This document shows, piece by piece, positions 20,548 to 35,100 of a stretch of DNA of 64,000 nucleotides. Source of the DNA: Petrosia ficiformis (Eukaryota; Porifera; Demospongiae; Haplosclerida; Petrosiidae); the NCBI GenBank assembly GCA_947044365.1, contig OX345637.1:15532916-15596915 (forward strand), written 5' to 3'. How positions within the stretch are numbered: the stretch's first letter is position 1; each line of letters starts with the position of its first letter. The translations under genes and the position numbers were made by a program. The notes beneath the pieces were generated by a model. It worked only from the letters and a program-made list of their open reading frames with translations, was not told the origin of the DNA and ran no database searches.

Positions 20548-23129
20548 TATACAATTCCCAGTTTAGTTAACCACGGAATAAGGAAATACTATGTAACTCG
20601 ATACATTCGCCTCCTATATGCTTCTCAAGTATGGAATACTTTAGTTAACCAGGAAATAATAATTTAGTGTAACTCAATAACTTTGTATTCTTACATATCT
20701 ACTGGGGATATGGAGGAAGCAGGAAATTATAGTACTACTCCCAAACAGTATTTACAGTGATTTGCAGAACAATTGTCGCACTGCATAGAGAAATGGTGGC
20801 TGTCTAACTATGGTCCATGGAGTGCCATTTGTGCCAAAACACTGCAATACATTTTGTACATCTAAAAGTTACAAAATTTCGGATTTACTAAATCCTTTGA
20901 CGATTTGCTAACTAGTCTTAACAATTTACTAAATTGTTACAACGATTTGCTAAATCGTCTGCAGGGGATTTGTTTCCACCCCAAACTAAAATCTCTAGAT
21001 AGAACCCTGACTATAGCCTGCTTTAGTTTACCACAAAATAATGATAATTTAGTGTAATTTGATAAATTTAGTTCTTATTCTACTTCTTACAGAGGTCATG
21101 AGTTCACAGATCTTATTGCGTTGCGTTCATGAGGGGTGAACATTGCAAACAACAAACCATGAGATTAAAACTGCATTGCCAATGTAGCCATCAAAAGAAT
21201 GTCTGAGGAACATTCCTTAGAGGGACTGACTGTATAACAATAATTATCATTATACATGATTAAATTATTATTCATATGATGTGAGAATTAGTTCTTGTGT
21301 ATAATAATTATATCAATGCAAAAATTGGTCATCTCAGTTGATTACCTCAATTGCATATAGTATTCACACCCTGAATTGAATATAACTGCAATGTGTGATG
21401 TTGATGTTGATGATGTAGTTCATAATCATTAAGTAGATTCCAAAGTTATCATAGTTTACATCAGTATTTCTGTAACTAAACTGATAACAGAACATGCACA
21501 AAGCAGCCTGCAGTAGCACTTCACATCAGCAGTTAATGAAATATAGTAAATTGTATACAAGGAAATGGTTAAAAGCTCTGTATACATGCAGTGTAGTATT
21601 GTGGTGTATAGCTTTCATAAGCATTAACAAACAGTGAAGAATGATTATGGTGAGTCTGAGCAAGTGTGTTGTAGGGTGTGTGACACCTAGAAACATTATT
21701 CATGTAAGATTCTTGTATTGTTTGATTTTAATCCAATTAGTGAATGTATACACATAATATAATGCATTTTCAGAGTTGCTCCTATAGGCAGGCATACAGC
21801 TGCATACCATAAAAACAGATTGGTTCTTTATGGACTAGTTAAAGATATATATGTACCTTGTGTATGCTCTATAACTAGAGCATTGCAAAAACAAAATTAT
21901 TAACATAACTCAGATTTTTTTTTTATAGATGCAAGGTTTCTGTTGTTTACTAATTGTTAACAGTTAAAGTTAGCAGTTACATTAATTAATAAAGTTAACA
22001 TATCAACATGCCCAAATAATATTTCATATTTCGAAGAAGCTAGTATAATGTTTCTATATAGAAATACAATTAATTTGTATTTCCTTCATTATGATAGGTA
22101 GTAATTATGTGGGAACATTATGTTGATGGCTGCCCAATTAGGCAGCTAATTAAATAATACAATCTACTTCAAACACAGTATATGTAAATCACTTAGTAAT
22201 TACGTACATCTGCCAACTTCTTGAATTTCTGTGGAGTACAACAGAATTTATTTACTATTATAATTACAAATTGATGTACATAATTGTACTAATTACTCTG
22301 AAATGAGCAAGTAACATCTGTTGTTTTCACAGATGTTAGAATTGGAATACTAATATAATACACCACCTATAATACTATGTTGTGTATATAGCTATACATA
22401 TTAATATATTTGTTACCATATGGCTTATTACAACATGTACTTTATGAAGATCAAGATCAAATGAACTGTGACTTGTAAATGTTACCTAACAGGAAAAACA
22501 AATCAACATTCAGGTAAATAGATTTACATTGAAACTCCTGTAACCAACTGAAGGTTAAAATAACCTATTATTTTTTACAGTGATGATTACTTGGAGATTA
22601 GTAGTGACAGTATATATATAGAGGCTTTCCTATAGTACCTCTCTAAAGGATGTTACAGAAGGTCTCATGTCCACTATGTATTAAAGTTCAAATATATAAT
22701 TATTGATCCATTCACAGTAACTGTATATCAGAGTAGCTAGATTTAGGTGCACTAATACTGTAATCATCAAAATTGCACCCTGCAGTGATATTGGTCTCTT
22801 CTCCATTGGATAAAATTACAGATTGATATATAAAACAGATAGATGGATGGATGGATGGATGGATGGATGGATGGATATAGTTACCTTGAAATATGAATCA
22901 TTCAGAGGTTTGAAAAAGAACAACTTGAAAATTATAACAGTTACACAATTATAAATGTGATTGGAGTCACTCACCACTTACAGGGACTATATACAAGAAG
23001 GTAATAGTTGTTTGAGTGAAGCCGTATTAATTTTACTTATAAGAATTCACAGATTCACTTATAAACTGATGTTCTTTTATTACATATCCAGTTCACAGTG
23101 TAGAGCAACACACAGTGACTATACCAATA
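20548..23129. other. Spacer with decayed duplication and repeats
   Basis: No intact gene. It holds the exon 6 remnant near 21090-21120 and short degenerate repeats of ATTTGCTAAAT type at about 20880-20970. The truncated MITE copy lies at 22156-22582, and a GATG microsatellite at about 22842-22875. A 5' untranslated exon of oxidase copy B may end just before 23130. Confidence 0.6.
22156..22582. mobile_element. TA-type MITE, truncated inverted copy 2
   Basis: Reverse complement of about 12926-13353, ending ...TTTTTTACAGTG at 22582. The other terminus is missing. Similarity to copy 1 is high by eye, with scattered small changes. Confidence 0.72.
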
Positions 23130-25877
23130 ATGGAGGACACACTGAAAAGGCTGCAAAAAAACATTGGAGATGTTGTACAATTAAAAATACACAAATCCAA
23201 GTTTAAGAACTGGGCTGGTACACAAGAAGCAGAAGTTATTTTAGCTGCTCCCAAAAAAGTAGAAGATGTGCAGAAAATTGTAGAGGCTGCAGGAAAGCAA
23301 AATCTGAGGGTATGTATAATTATTGTACTATAATACTATCTATCAGGCCTAAAATATATCTGTATAAATTTGTTTTAGTTAGTTATAGTTATGGCAATAA
23401 CTTTAACTAAAAGTCACAATGCCTTGCTAGAAGAGGTTTTAGATGTTAACTAAAACAACAAATTTACCATATTTATAAGTGAAATCTAATGAGCTAATTA
23501 TATGTAATTACGTTCTTAATTGCAGGTACTATAATTATATTAACCACGTAAATGATTATAGTATTTTTTAATATAAACTTGCCAATTTGCTTTAGTAAAT
23601 ACTAATTTATAAATACTATTGATTGATATTATGAATCCTGTAGGTTCGTGCATATGGTGGAACTCATAGCTGGTCTCCTGTATTTTCTGATAATAATCAA
23701 GTTCTGATTGATTACTACGCTAATGTTGAGAAAACAATGGTTGTTAATGAACGTATGTAGCTTTAACAAACAATAATACATTTTATCATACTTAATATTT
23801 ACTTTATTCAGCTACTACTCCTGGTGGACAAAAGACAATCACAGTTTCTGCAGGTGTTACCCTTGGAGATCTCATCCCATTCTTTTGTGAACATAATATT
23901 TGTTTTCCATCAAATCCAATTCTCAGAGAAGTTACAATGGCTGGAATTGTTTCTACTGGATGTCATGTAAGTACATATAACATAAGTATCATCAACTTGG
24001 TATATATAACATTTCATTCTATACTGTACCAAAGTAATTACCACTTTGTGTCAAACATATGCATAAAATATGAACTTATGTGTGTCATATCATACACAGG
24101 GTGTAGGATGGGATCAGCCTAGTGTTTCTGATTGGATAACATCTGTCACACTGATTGATAGTTCTGGAAAATTGAGAACTTTCAAAGAAGGAAATCCAAA
24201 AGATAATGAAGTGTTGTCTGCAATTAAGGTTAGTTTCCAAGTTAAAAGATAATTTACCCAAATTGAATACCACTTTTCTCTATTTCTTGCACAGGTCAGT
24301 CTTGGTATGTTTGGTATCATTACAGAACTGACATTGAAAGTTTCAGAGATGTTTAAAGTGATGGTTGATAATCGTTTTGAACCACTCATGAACTACTTCT
24401 TTAAACCAAGTAACCTGCGTGAACTGGTTACGAAGAACTGGTCAGTCGAGTTGTTCTGGTTTCCTTTCGAAAGTCTAAGTCTTAAGAATGGAGGTCTTGT
24501 ATCCTCCATAATTCATGGTAAAGTGACGGATTATCGTTGGAATCCCATGATGGACAGACTCTGGATGAGAGTGATAAATCCCATTGATGAGTCAAAACCA
24601 ATGCCACAACTTCATTTGCCACCAGTTAAAGTGTAAGTGAATGGCTTCTGTGTGTAAACATTGGTTTACCGGTATATATATAACTACAGAATAAGGAAAT
24701 GTGATTTAGTGTAACTTATTTTAGTTCTTCTCTATTCCAGATCATTTCATGAAGGTCATGAGTTCACAGATTATGTGGCTGACTTAGGTCTCAAATTTGC
24801 TTCTGAAGTGCAAAGTGTTGTAGGTCATGGCTTGCCAGGTGGTAATTGGCTTGTCCAAAAGTTCCACAAGCACTTTGATCCTACCATACTGAATTCTGCT
24901 TTCAAGTTGATATTTGATGAGTATGGGGTGGAGAGAGAAATATGTGACAGAGCTCCATATGCTATACATTATCGTACATACAAAGATCTTGTTGCTGTGT
25001 ATGATATGTCTTTTGCATTCGACTGTCCTGACACTGAAGAAGGCTTTTACGAAATTGCAAAAGCAATTACCTTTATAATAGATCGAGTACAGTATTATGC
25101 CGGAGAAGGTGAGCAATTTTAGTAAATATGTGATTGTTTCTTTGTGTAATTATTTGCTACTAGCTATAATATATACAGAAACACTCTTATGAGCTTTGTA
25201 TGAAACTGCCATAGCAAAAATTATACTTAGGTCTGCTAAATTATACCTAGCTACATGTAGGTCTGCATCATTGCTGCCAAATTTGGACCTAGTCTCTGAA
25301 GTGTTGATTATTATAACATTACGATAATTATATAATAATTATTATAACATCACTTATAATAATTATTATAATAATGATAAATTATAATGTTGACATACAT
25401 GATCCCACTTCAATTACAAGAAGAAACACTGTATCTTTGATATTATTATTGTTGCGATCATATTATATTAATTTAAAAATATCAGGTGAATATCCACTGA
25501 CTACTACAATGGAAATGAGATGGATTGGATACAGTGATACACTTCTTTGTCCTGCACTACTTGGAAATCCCAAGAATGGAGGTTCAGGTCACACCTTCTA
25601 CCTGGAGATACTTTCGTTTGAAGACTCTCCGACAGCTATCAATTTCTTTCAGGATGTTTTTGAATATTGGAAAGGTCTTACTAAAATCAAACCACTACCT
25701 CACTGGGGAAAAATGTGGAGTTTTCTTAAAGGTGGTGATGAGTATGTTCGTGAGCAGTATGCAGATCGTATCAAGATATTCAATAAGATAAAAGCAGATT
25801 GTGGTGTTGATCCTAATAACATGTTCACTAACAAGAAACTTCGCCACATCTTTGATCTACCAGAGGAAGTGAAATAA
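23130..25877 (+). CDS. Aldonolactone oxidase-family flavoenzyme, copy B (7 exons)
   Basis: Close paralog of the gene at 3151-5766 with the same seven exons and intron phases: 23130-23309, 23644-23752, 23812-23966, 24100-24228, 24295-24632, 24741-25108, 25486-25877. The joined frame is 557 codons including stop. It keeps VRAYGGTHSWSP (covalent-FAD His), MAGIVSTGCHG and the C-terminal HWGK. Most differences from copy A lie in exons 1, 5 and 6; exon 7 is nearly identical. Intron 1 (334 nt) and intron 7 positions are longer than in copy A. The ATG at 23130 aligns with copy A's start. The gene ends only 256 bp from the stop of CFAP45 on the opposite strand. Family assignment is firm; the substrate is not. 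Confidence 0.83.
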
Positions 25878-26133
25878 CTCACTGGAATAGAAAACATTTT
25901 CAGGAACAAAAATGAACTAGTAGTTGACATCTACATTTATTAGTCACTATTTTTATTAAAATTAATTTTGGAACACTTAAAGAATGCATACATGAGTATA
26001 CTGTCCAATCTAAATATGCCTGAACTAACTCTATTCCTATAATATTAGATGTTAGAGTCTCCTATGTATCACCCCTTTATATAGACTAGAAGAATTGTGT
26101 GTTAAAATATATAATACAATGATTTGTAGCCGT

Positions 26134-29100
26134 CTAATGAGCTATAAATGATGGGGGCGGAGCAGTGATTCTTCTGCTCACTTCGGCACAGTATTTTTCG
26201 GGTATTCCAACTTGTCTTAATTCAGATAGTTTACGTTGTTTGATCCCATCAAGTTTAGCACGTCTATAATAAATGGAATTTATATATGAAAAACACATTG
26301 TAATAAATATTTACTAGATACAATAAATACATACACATGTACATATAAATACATACATTTTACATAACTTTATGTGTACACACATTACATACCACTACAT
26401 GTATATAACATACATGTACATACAAATACGTACATGTACATTAAGTTAATAACATAATATTATATGTATACATGTACATATAAAGTATTGCACATACATG
26501 TACATGTACATACATTTACATGTATGTACACATTCACATTACACAGCGCATATACATGTACATAAATGTACAGTACCTGTATATATACATACACATACAT
26601 GGGTTCGAATCCCACCTGAGGCAACTCTCATTTTTCATTTTTCCATTGTCTCAGGTGTCTGTCTTTCTTTCTTTCTTTCTTTCTTTCTTTCCTTCAGATA
26701 ACATATGTACATATAAGCTTGCTGGTAAAATTAATAGACCTTTTCCACACAAAGCAAAATATTTATGGAATGATAATTAGACTTATAATTACTATTTTAT
26801 GTCACATTCTGTTGCTTAAAAGATTCTGCAAGTTTGCTGGTGGGTGGCAAAGATATACTGTTTATTCATAATTATTAGAATACAGTGAAAATCTAGAGCC
26901 CGTGTACTGTCTAACAGTTGTTGAAGTGTAAAAATTGGTTGCATTTTGAGCGAAAACGAGGCAGTTGTAGTGAAAATGCCAGAACATACTTACCTTATTT
27001 GTGGGAACAACCCAAGTGAGGATCCTGAAGTTAGTTTTGCATCGTTTTCCAAGTGATGCTAGTAAAATATTAAAGTAGTTGTAAGTTTTATAATGTTGTA
27101 TGAACAACTGTCTTCTTCTATAAACTCTGCCATCATTCCGTTCTTGCTCAAACTACAACTAAGTTTCACAATTCAACAACAATTAGACACTACACGGGCT
27201 CTAGTTTTTCACTATATTCTAAAATAAACGGTATATCTTTGCCACTCACCAGCAAACTTCTTTCATTGACATCAATGGTTAAGAAAGCAACCGGATATTG
27301 TGTCATTACCAATCGTACTAATGAAATTCCTCAGCTCTTGCGTGCAAAAGGAGTATTAACATGGGTATGCATAGTACTTGTTCATGTGGTTCATTAAGTA
27401 TGGATCACTATATCTAGAACACAAGAGGAATTAGCGTGAGAATGAAGTAATAACTTAATATGTTATAGTTATATAATATGCACGAGGTCTATTACTGAAA
27501 TATAATCCCTAGCAACGTAAAATAGACTGGGTGTGTATTCTATAACTGCTTTATAGCCATCCACTTCGACTCAAACACTCGCCTTGCTGCTTCATCGCAA
27601 CTAACGAAGGATAATGTTGATATGTATGGCTTTTGTATAAGTTCTTCTATACATTCAAACAAGTTAGAAGCCTGTGCTGTTAAAAAAATACAGAAGTTAT
27701 GAAGCTTAGCCAGAGTGTGGGGTTTGCCTTGGACATTTCATACGCTCACCTTGGTGAACTAATGAAGATTAACACTTCAACTCTCCAGTAAAAGGAATTA
27801 GAATCTTGAATCTTGTAAAATGCAAGACTTATTGAGCTAAGAACAGTTGTTTCTGTAATGCCCCGCCGACACAATTTTCTAATTTACGCATGTGCAATCC
27901 TATTACCTTGGTTACAGCATCTTCGCATATTGGAAGTTATAAACCGGTCTATAACTTCCAATATGCGAAATATAACACATAGCAAACAACATGGTAACAG
28001 GCTATAAATTATATATAATTATCTTATCAGCTCTGTTACATTTTAGACATTCCATTTCACTTCCATTGATAATCAATTAATCAATGATGCTATACATGTA
28101 CATGTACATGTATATTGATGATTTCATATCTACATGTACATGTATATTGATGAGTTCATACGTACATGTACATGTATATTGATGACTCTACATGTACATG
28201 TACATGTATATTGATGAGTTCATACGTACACATGTACATGTACATGTATATTGATGAGTTCATACGTACATGTACATGTATATTGATGACTCTACATGTA
28301 CATGTACATGTATATTGATGAGTTCATACGTACACATGTACATGTATATTGATGACTCTACATGTACATGTACATGTATATTGATGAGTTCATACGTACA
28401 CATGTACATGTACATGTATATTGATGAGTTCATACGTACATGTACATGTATATTGATGACTCTACATGTACATGTACATGTATATTGATGAGTTCATACG
28501 TACACATGTACATGTACATGTATATTGATGATGTCATATCTACATGTACATGTATATTGATGACTCTACATGTACATGTACATGTAGTAGATGAACAAAC
28601 CTTTCTTTAGCTTCTTGATCAAGTTTAATACCTTCATCAAAGAAAGATCTTCTTGTTTTTGTCAATTCATTTTCTCTGTCTTTAATCTATTATAATTATA
28701 AATTTAATATAATTATATATAATTTATAATAATAATATAGTAACACAACATTCACACAATATGCACTCACATAACTTCACTCTTCACACGATACACGCAT
28801 CACTTCATATTTGTACAATATACACACACATTACTTCACTCTTCATATACATGTAATATATCACATCACTTCATTTATGCACTATTCACACAATTCACTC
28901 ACACATACATCATTTCATCCTCACACTCACATAATACATCATTTTCGTCTTCACACAATACATCATTTCATCTTCACACAACACTCATAAAATACAACAT
29001 TTCGTCTTCACACAATACATCATTTCATCTTCACACAATACACTCATAAATTACATAATTTCATCTTCACACAATACACTCACACAATACATCATTTCAT

Positions 29101-32100
29101 CTTCACACAAAAATCATAAAATACAACATTTCATCTTCATACAATATACTCATAAATTACATAATTTCATCTTCACACAATACATAATTTCATCTTCACA
29201 CAATACACTCATAAATTACATCATTTCATCTTCACACAATACACTCATAAAATACATCATTTCATCTTCACACAATACACTCACATAATACATCATTTCA
29301 TCTTCACACATTACATCATTTCATCTTCACACAATACACTCATACAATAAACATCACTTCACACAATACACACACATTACACTCACTTGTTTCCTGACTT
29401 CATTGACATGTGCTTTTCTTCGTAGTGCAGCATTAAGTTGATTCTGTTCATCTTGTGACATCTGATCTCGTTGCACCCTGAGGTAGAGATATAATTATTA
29501 TTATTAGTAGCTCATTATAAATACTAACTTGAGAACCCTCTCAAACTCTGTCCTTTCTCGTTGAGCCTGCACTGCAAGGAAATGTTCCTTATGTTGGACC
29601 TGATCTTCTCGTGCTTTACATAGAAGTTCTTCAGTCTCTTTTCTGCAATATTAAGAACTGTTAATAACATGTACTCTTTATTATTATTTATAACTTACTT
29701 CTTTTGTGCTTCTTCTTTCTGTTTTCTTCTCCATTCTCTTTCGAATTGTTCTTGATTTCTTTTAGCTCTGAGAGCATCCTGTAATATAATGTATATTGTA
29801 GTCCCGATAAGAAATTTTACCAATATTCCCAATAAACCAACACTGGTAATTACTTTAGATATATACCAATAACTGATACCAATATTACATGTATATCTAC
29901 CTTCTGGCTTCTGATTCCTTCATGAAAATGCTCATTTTCTCAATAATTACTAGTACATGTATCATAAAAGTGATGTTATAATCACATTATTAGCACACTT
30001 ATTACAATATTGATTACATCTTTCAGGAAAAACCAATACCAATACCAATCCAATTATTAGTGCATCTCTAATAATGTGTGACCAATACATACAAGAATAC
30101 ATGTACATACATAAATTACATGTGTATACATGTACATGTATATGTACGGGTAGCTCAGTTGGTAGAGCATCTGTCCGGAGTGCAGAGTGTCGTGGGTTCG
30201 AATCCCACCTGAGGCAACTCTCATTTTTCATTTTTCCATTGCCTCAGGTGTCTTTCTTTCTTTCTTTCTTTCTTTCATCTCAGATAACATCATGTATGTA
30301 TACACATACACACATAGAGAGACACTCAGACACACAGATACACATAGAGAGACACTCAGAGACACACAGATTCACACAGAGACAGAGACACAGACACAGT
30401 CACACATCCAGTCACACACACAGAAACACACAGAAAGAGACACACACAGATCTTATATATATATATATACATATTACATGTGTTATATCATAGACATACT
30501 CTTTCAGCTTGCTTGTCTTTAGCTTTTTCTTGTTGAGCTCTTAGACGAGCCACTTCCTTTTCTTTCTCAATTCTGAGCCTTTCTTGTTCCTTCTGTTGCT
30601 CTTCCTCTCGTTTCTGTATTAATAATGTAAGAAGAAAGAAACCATTGGAGGGAGAGACAATGGAGGAAGAGACAGTGGAAGGAGAGAAAATGGAGGGAGA
30701 GACAATGGAAGATGGAAGGAGACACAGTGGAAGGAGAGACAATGGAAGGAGAGACGATTGAAGAAGAGACAATGGAGGGAGAGGCAGTGGAAGGAGAGAC
30801 AATGGAGGGAGAGACAATGGAAGATGGAAGGAGCCACAGTGGAAGGAGAGACAATGAAAGGAGAGACAATGTAGGGAGAGACAATGAAGGGAGAGACAAA
30901 GGAAGGAGAGACAATGGAGGGAAAGACAATGGAAGGAGAGACAATGGAAGATGGAAGGAGAGACAATGGAGGGAAAGACAAAGGAAGGAGAGACAATGGA
31001 GGGAAAGACAATGGAAGACAATGGAGGGAGAGACAATGGAGGGAGAGACAAAGGAAGGAGAGACAATGGAGGGAAAGACAATGGAAGACAATGGAGGGAG
31101 AGACAATGGAGGGAAAGACAATGGAGGAGAGACAATAGAAAATGGAAGGAGAGACAATGGAGGGAAGGAAAATGGAGGAGAGACAATGGAAAATGGAAGG
31201 AGAGACAATGGAGGGAAAGAAAATGGAGGAGAGACAATGGAAAATGGAAGGAGAGACAATGGAGGGAGAGATAATGGAGGGAGAGTAGAGTTTACGAAAG
31301 AGAAGTCAAGTGATCTATTTACTTCTTTCTCTTTCAAGTAGTCTAATATTTTTAACTCTTCCAATTTCACTTGTTCTCTTTGTTGCATTTTCTGACGAGA
31401 TATCTCCTGGTAATTGAATATAATAATATAACCACTAATTAGAATATTAATTACTCACATTATTACATTGTGTAACTTCCTCCATTAAAGACTTTTGAAC
31501 TTGTCTTTTCTTTTGTAGATTATCCCAATCCTCTTGTTGTAATTTCTGCATATATCTATTTTACAGTACATGTACATACACATATGTACATGTACATGTG
31601 AATATGTACATGTACTATATTTATGCATTGTTTACATGTACATACATACACATATGTACAATGTACATGTGAATATGTACATGTACTATATTTATGCATT
31701 GTTTACATGTACATACATACACATATGTACAATGTACATGTGAATATGTACATGTACTATATTTATGCATTGTTTACATGTACATACATACACATATGTA
31801 CAATGTACATGTGAATATGTACACGTACTATATTTATGCATTATTTACATGTACATGTACATACATACACATATGTACAATGTACATGTGAATATGTACA
31901 CGTACTATATTTATGCATTATTTACATGTACATGTACATACATACACATATGTACAATGTACATGTGAATATGTACACGTACTATATTTATGCATTGTTT
32001 ACATGTACATGTACATGCCTGTATATACATGTACAGTTGTATATCATACACTGTACATCAGGTTTCATACAGGAGTTTTTGTTTAGGAGAGGAAAAAAGA

Positions 32101-35100
32101 ATCGATCGATTTTAGGCTCTCTGAGGTTGCGTCTGGTGGCTTGTGGGGTCCCAGAATGCTTGTAGTTGAGGTATTATTGCATGTTGAAATACATCTGGTC
32201 TGAAATCTAAGGGAAGGACTTAAGCTAGGGGGGATATCCCTCCTTCCCTCCCCTCTGTATGAAACCTTGTACATACATTCACAAGTATGTATGTATACAT
32301 GTATATACATGTACTATGACTGCCAACTGTGTGTGTACATTTGTATAGATATATGATCTCACTAACTTGATGAGTTGTTGAGTTTCTTGGTCTCGTCTCT
32401 CAGCTTCTAGAAGACGTTGAAACTCCCTATCTTCTATTTGTTGATGTATTACCTACAAATAGATACCAAGTACCTATATATATGCATTAGTACATACAGG
32501 TTCATTCCCTCCCTCAAAACATATGAAAGCAATATAGGTGAAAACGTTTAGATCAATTGATGATCTTCAGCTTATCCTTCATGGATTCTCTTTGTCTAAT
32601 CAAGTTGATTTGTAAGCTCAGCACTACTGGTAAACCCTAGGAAAAACCCTACATCTATCCATCCACTAGAGAGGTATTACACTATTCCCTCCCCCTAGGA
32701 AAAACCCTACATCTATCCATCCACTAGAGAGGTATTACACTATTCCCTCCCCCTAGGAAGAACCCTACATCTATCCATCCACTGGTAAATGTCACAGCTT
32801 TATGTCATTTCACCAAGGAGTGTGGAATTAATAAGATAATTGCCAGACATTTTGACCTATTGTCATCACTCTTGTCCTGCTCCCCATATACTGTATTTTG
32901 CATACAGCTCAGTTTCAATTTACCACACATTCACTAGATTTATCAGATAATATCCTGAATGACTGGCTGTTCCCCCACCACTGGTCCACCCCCTTCTGAC
33001 TGAGCTGCTCATCAAGCCTAACATGTATACTAAACAGAATGTGTGTGTGATGATACTATTACCTTTGCCCCTTGTAATCTCTGTATATTTTTCTGTTTCT
33101 CTCTCTCTTCATAATCTTGTAGAGATTTCAGTCTCTCTACTTCCATCATTAAATCCAACCGTTTCTAAAAAAATAATTAATAAATGCATGTACATGTATG
33201 TACATATGAATTAATAAATAGAAATGGATATGTATATGATTCAATTGGGATAGATAGATAGATAAATTACAGAAGAAATAAACAAAGTCATGTACATTAG
33301 AGATATAATAGATCAATAGATACATAAGCATATAGATAAATACAAGAAGAGAAATATATTTAAATAGATTAGTAGAAAGATAAACAGTTGAATAGAAAAG
33401 AAATGTACACAATATGTACATGTATGGATGATATACCTGTACATGTATGTATATATTTGTACATGTACATGCATGGATGATATACATGTACATGTACATG
33501 TATGAATCATGTATAAGTAGAGGAATGGAGGATGGATAGACAGATAGAGAATAGAATACATGCATATGTAGATTAAAGTAGATAGTACATGTACATGTAG
33601 ATACACGTACATGTTAATGTAGACATATACATGTACATGTACATGTAGATAAATACATGCACATGTAGATGGATACATGCACATGTTCATGTAAATATAT
33701 ACATGTACATGTAGATACATGTACATGTAGATACATGTATATGTATGTGTAGATAGATACATGTTCGTGTAAATAGATACATAAATGTACATGTACATGA
33801 ACATAGATTAAGGTAGATATACATGTATGTACATGTATATGGATCTGTACATGGTTAGTCTCATAAATCAGACCCTCACAGAAGGTCTGGCAATACCCAA
33901 TACTCGAATTGTGCAAGTGGAATTTAATTAAGTATTTTATGAATTTATACTTAATTTTAATGAAAACGCATTTATAAAGTCTTCAAACCACTGGTACTAT
34001 TATTACTATGTACATTGAGAAATTAATAAGTTATGTCAAATATTCGCTGTCTTGGAGGAGGAGCAGACCTATCTCAAACACCTTCAATCATTAATTTGGT
34101 CTTCATGAGCATATGCTGTTGGGTGTGGGTCACTTCGAATTCCTTTATTATAACTTCACTTCCTACACAATATAACTATTTGAAATCCTACAATCTGATT
34201 GGCTCTGTCTGCCCTCCTGTAGGGGTGGGGCTAACTTCCTTTATTATAACTTCACTGCCACAATATTTTTATTTGAAATCCTACAATCTGATTGGCTCTG
34301 TCTGTAGGAGAGCAGTGACACAACTCAGGTATTGTCACCAGACCCTCTTTCTTTTCTGCAAGGGTGTGGTTTATGAGAAAAGGACATGTTCAATACATAT
34401 AGAGATTTAGAGATGAATGGATGCGTAATTATATGAAATAGAAATATAGATAGAGATCTACATGTACATGTACATGTAGATACTAGATAGAGGAATGGAC
34501 ATAAGAGAATTAGGTGTAGATATACTTATACATGTACATGTACATGTATATAATGGTATTTCCTCACTTCCTCTTCTTCCATGAATTTCTTTATTTCATC
34601 TTTCTCTTGTAATTGTGCATCTCTTATAGCATGACACTTTGCATTCAAAATCACTTCATTTAATTGTTTAATTTCATCATCTTGTTCTTCCATTTGAACT
34701 TTAGCACGTGATACAAGTTGACTACCTTCTTTCATGGATTCCTATTTTAGGGAGAGAATGATAAGACATAATGAAGAGGAATGGTTGCAGATAGAATGAA
34801 GGATAAAATTATGATATGAAAGTGAAGTACAATGTACATAGGGAGAGAGACAGTCAGAGAGTGAGAGAGACAGACTGACAGAGATAGAAACAGATCTAGA
34901 GAGAGAAACAGAGAGACAGTGTTAAACAGAGTGGGACAGAGACAGAGAAATCAAGAATGGTGGGAAGGAAAGATTGATGGACGGAGGGAGAGTGAGACAT
35001 GAGGAGACAGATGGAAGGAAGACAGAGAGAGATGGGAGTAACGAAGGAGCTAGAGACAGAGAGGGTGATACTATGTAGGTGAAGGTAAGATCAAGCATAT

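Larger units (their letters stand above)
12080..21125 (+). pseudogene. Middle aldonolactone oxidase copy, fragmented by transposons
   Basis: Remnants of a third oxidase copy appear in correct exon order on the plus strand. Exon 3 with its upstream intron lies at about 12080-12250; it shares GACAATCACAGTTTCTGC and the exon-end phrase but has deletions that break the frame. Exon 4 lies at about 13731-13860, starting GGTTTAGGATGGGATCAG. A piece of exon 5 lies at about 20036-20146 (GTAAAGTGACGG, then ATGCCACAACTTCAT). A short piece of exon 6 lies at about 21090-21120. Exons 1, 2 and 7 are not visible. Gypsy element 2 sits between exons 4 and 5. Two Mutator-like elements lie around exon 5, and a TA-flanked inverted-repeat element lies between exons 3 and 4. 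Not functional. Confidence 0.85.

Noticed and set aside
30148..30219. Functional tRNA gene
   Set aside because: A and B boxes and two stems fit, but the acceptor stem does not pair, position 33 is C, and the sequence runs on into a repeated SINE body seen again at 26598.
30488..31388. Long open frames rich in SLLPLSLPPLS on minus and GETMEGETMEG on plus
   Set aside because: They are translations of the purine minisatellite in a CFAP45 intron. Only the 3' part overlapping exon 12 (30500-30613) and the 5' part overlapping exon 11 are real coding.
31623..32165. Overlapping frames of MHCLHVHTYTYVQCT repeats
   Set aside because: Produced by the 71-bp tandem repeat; the period is not a multiple of three, so the frames simply cycle.
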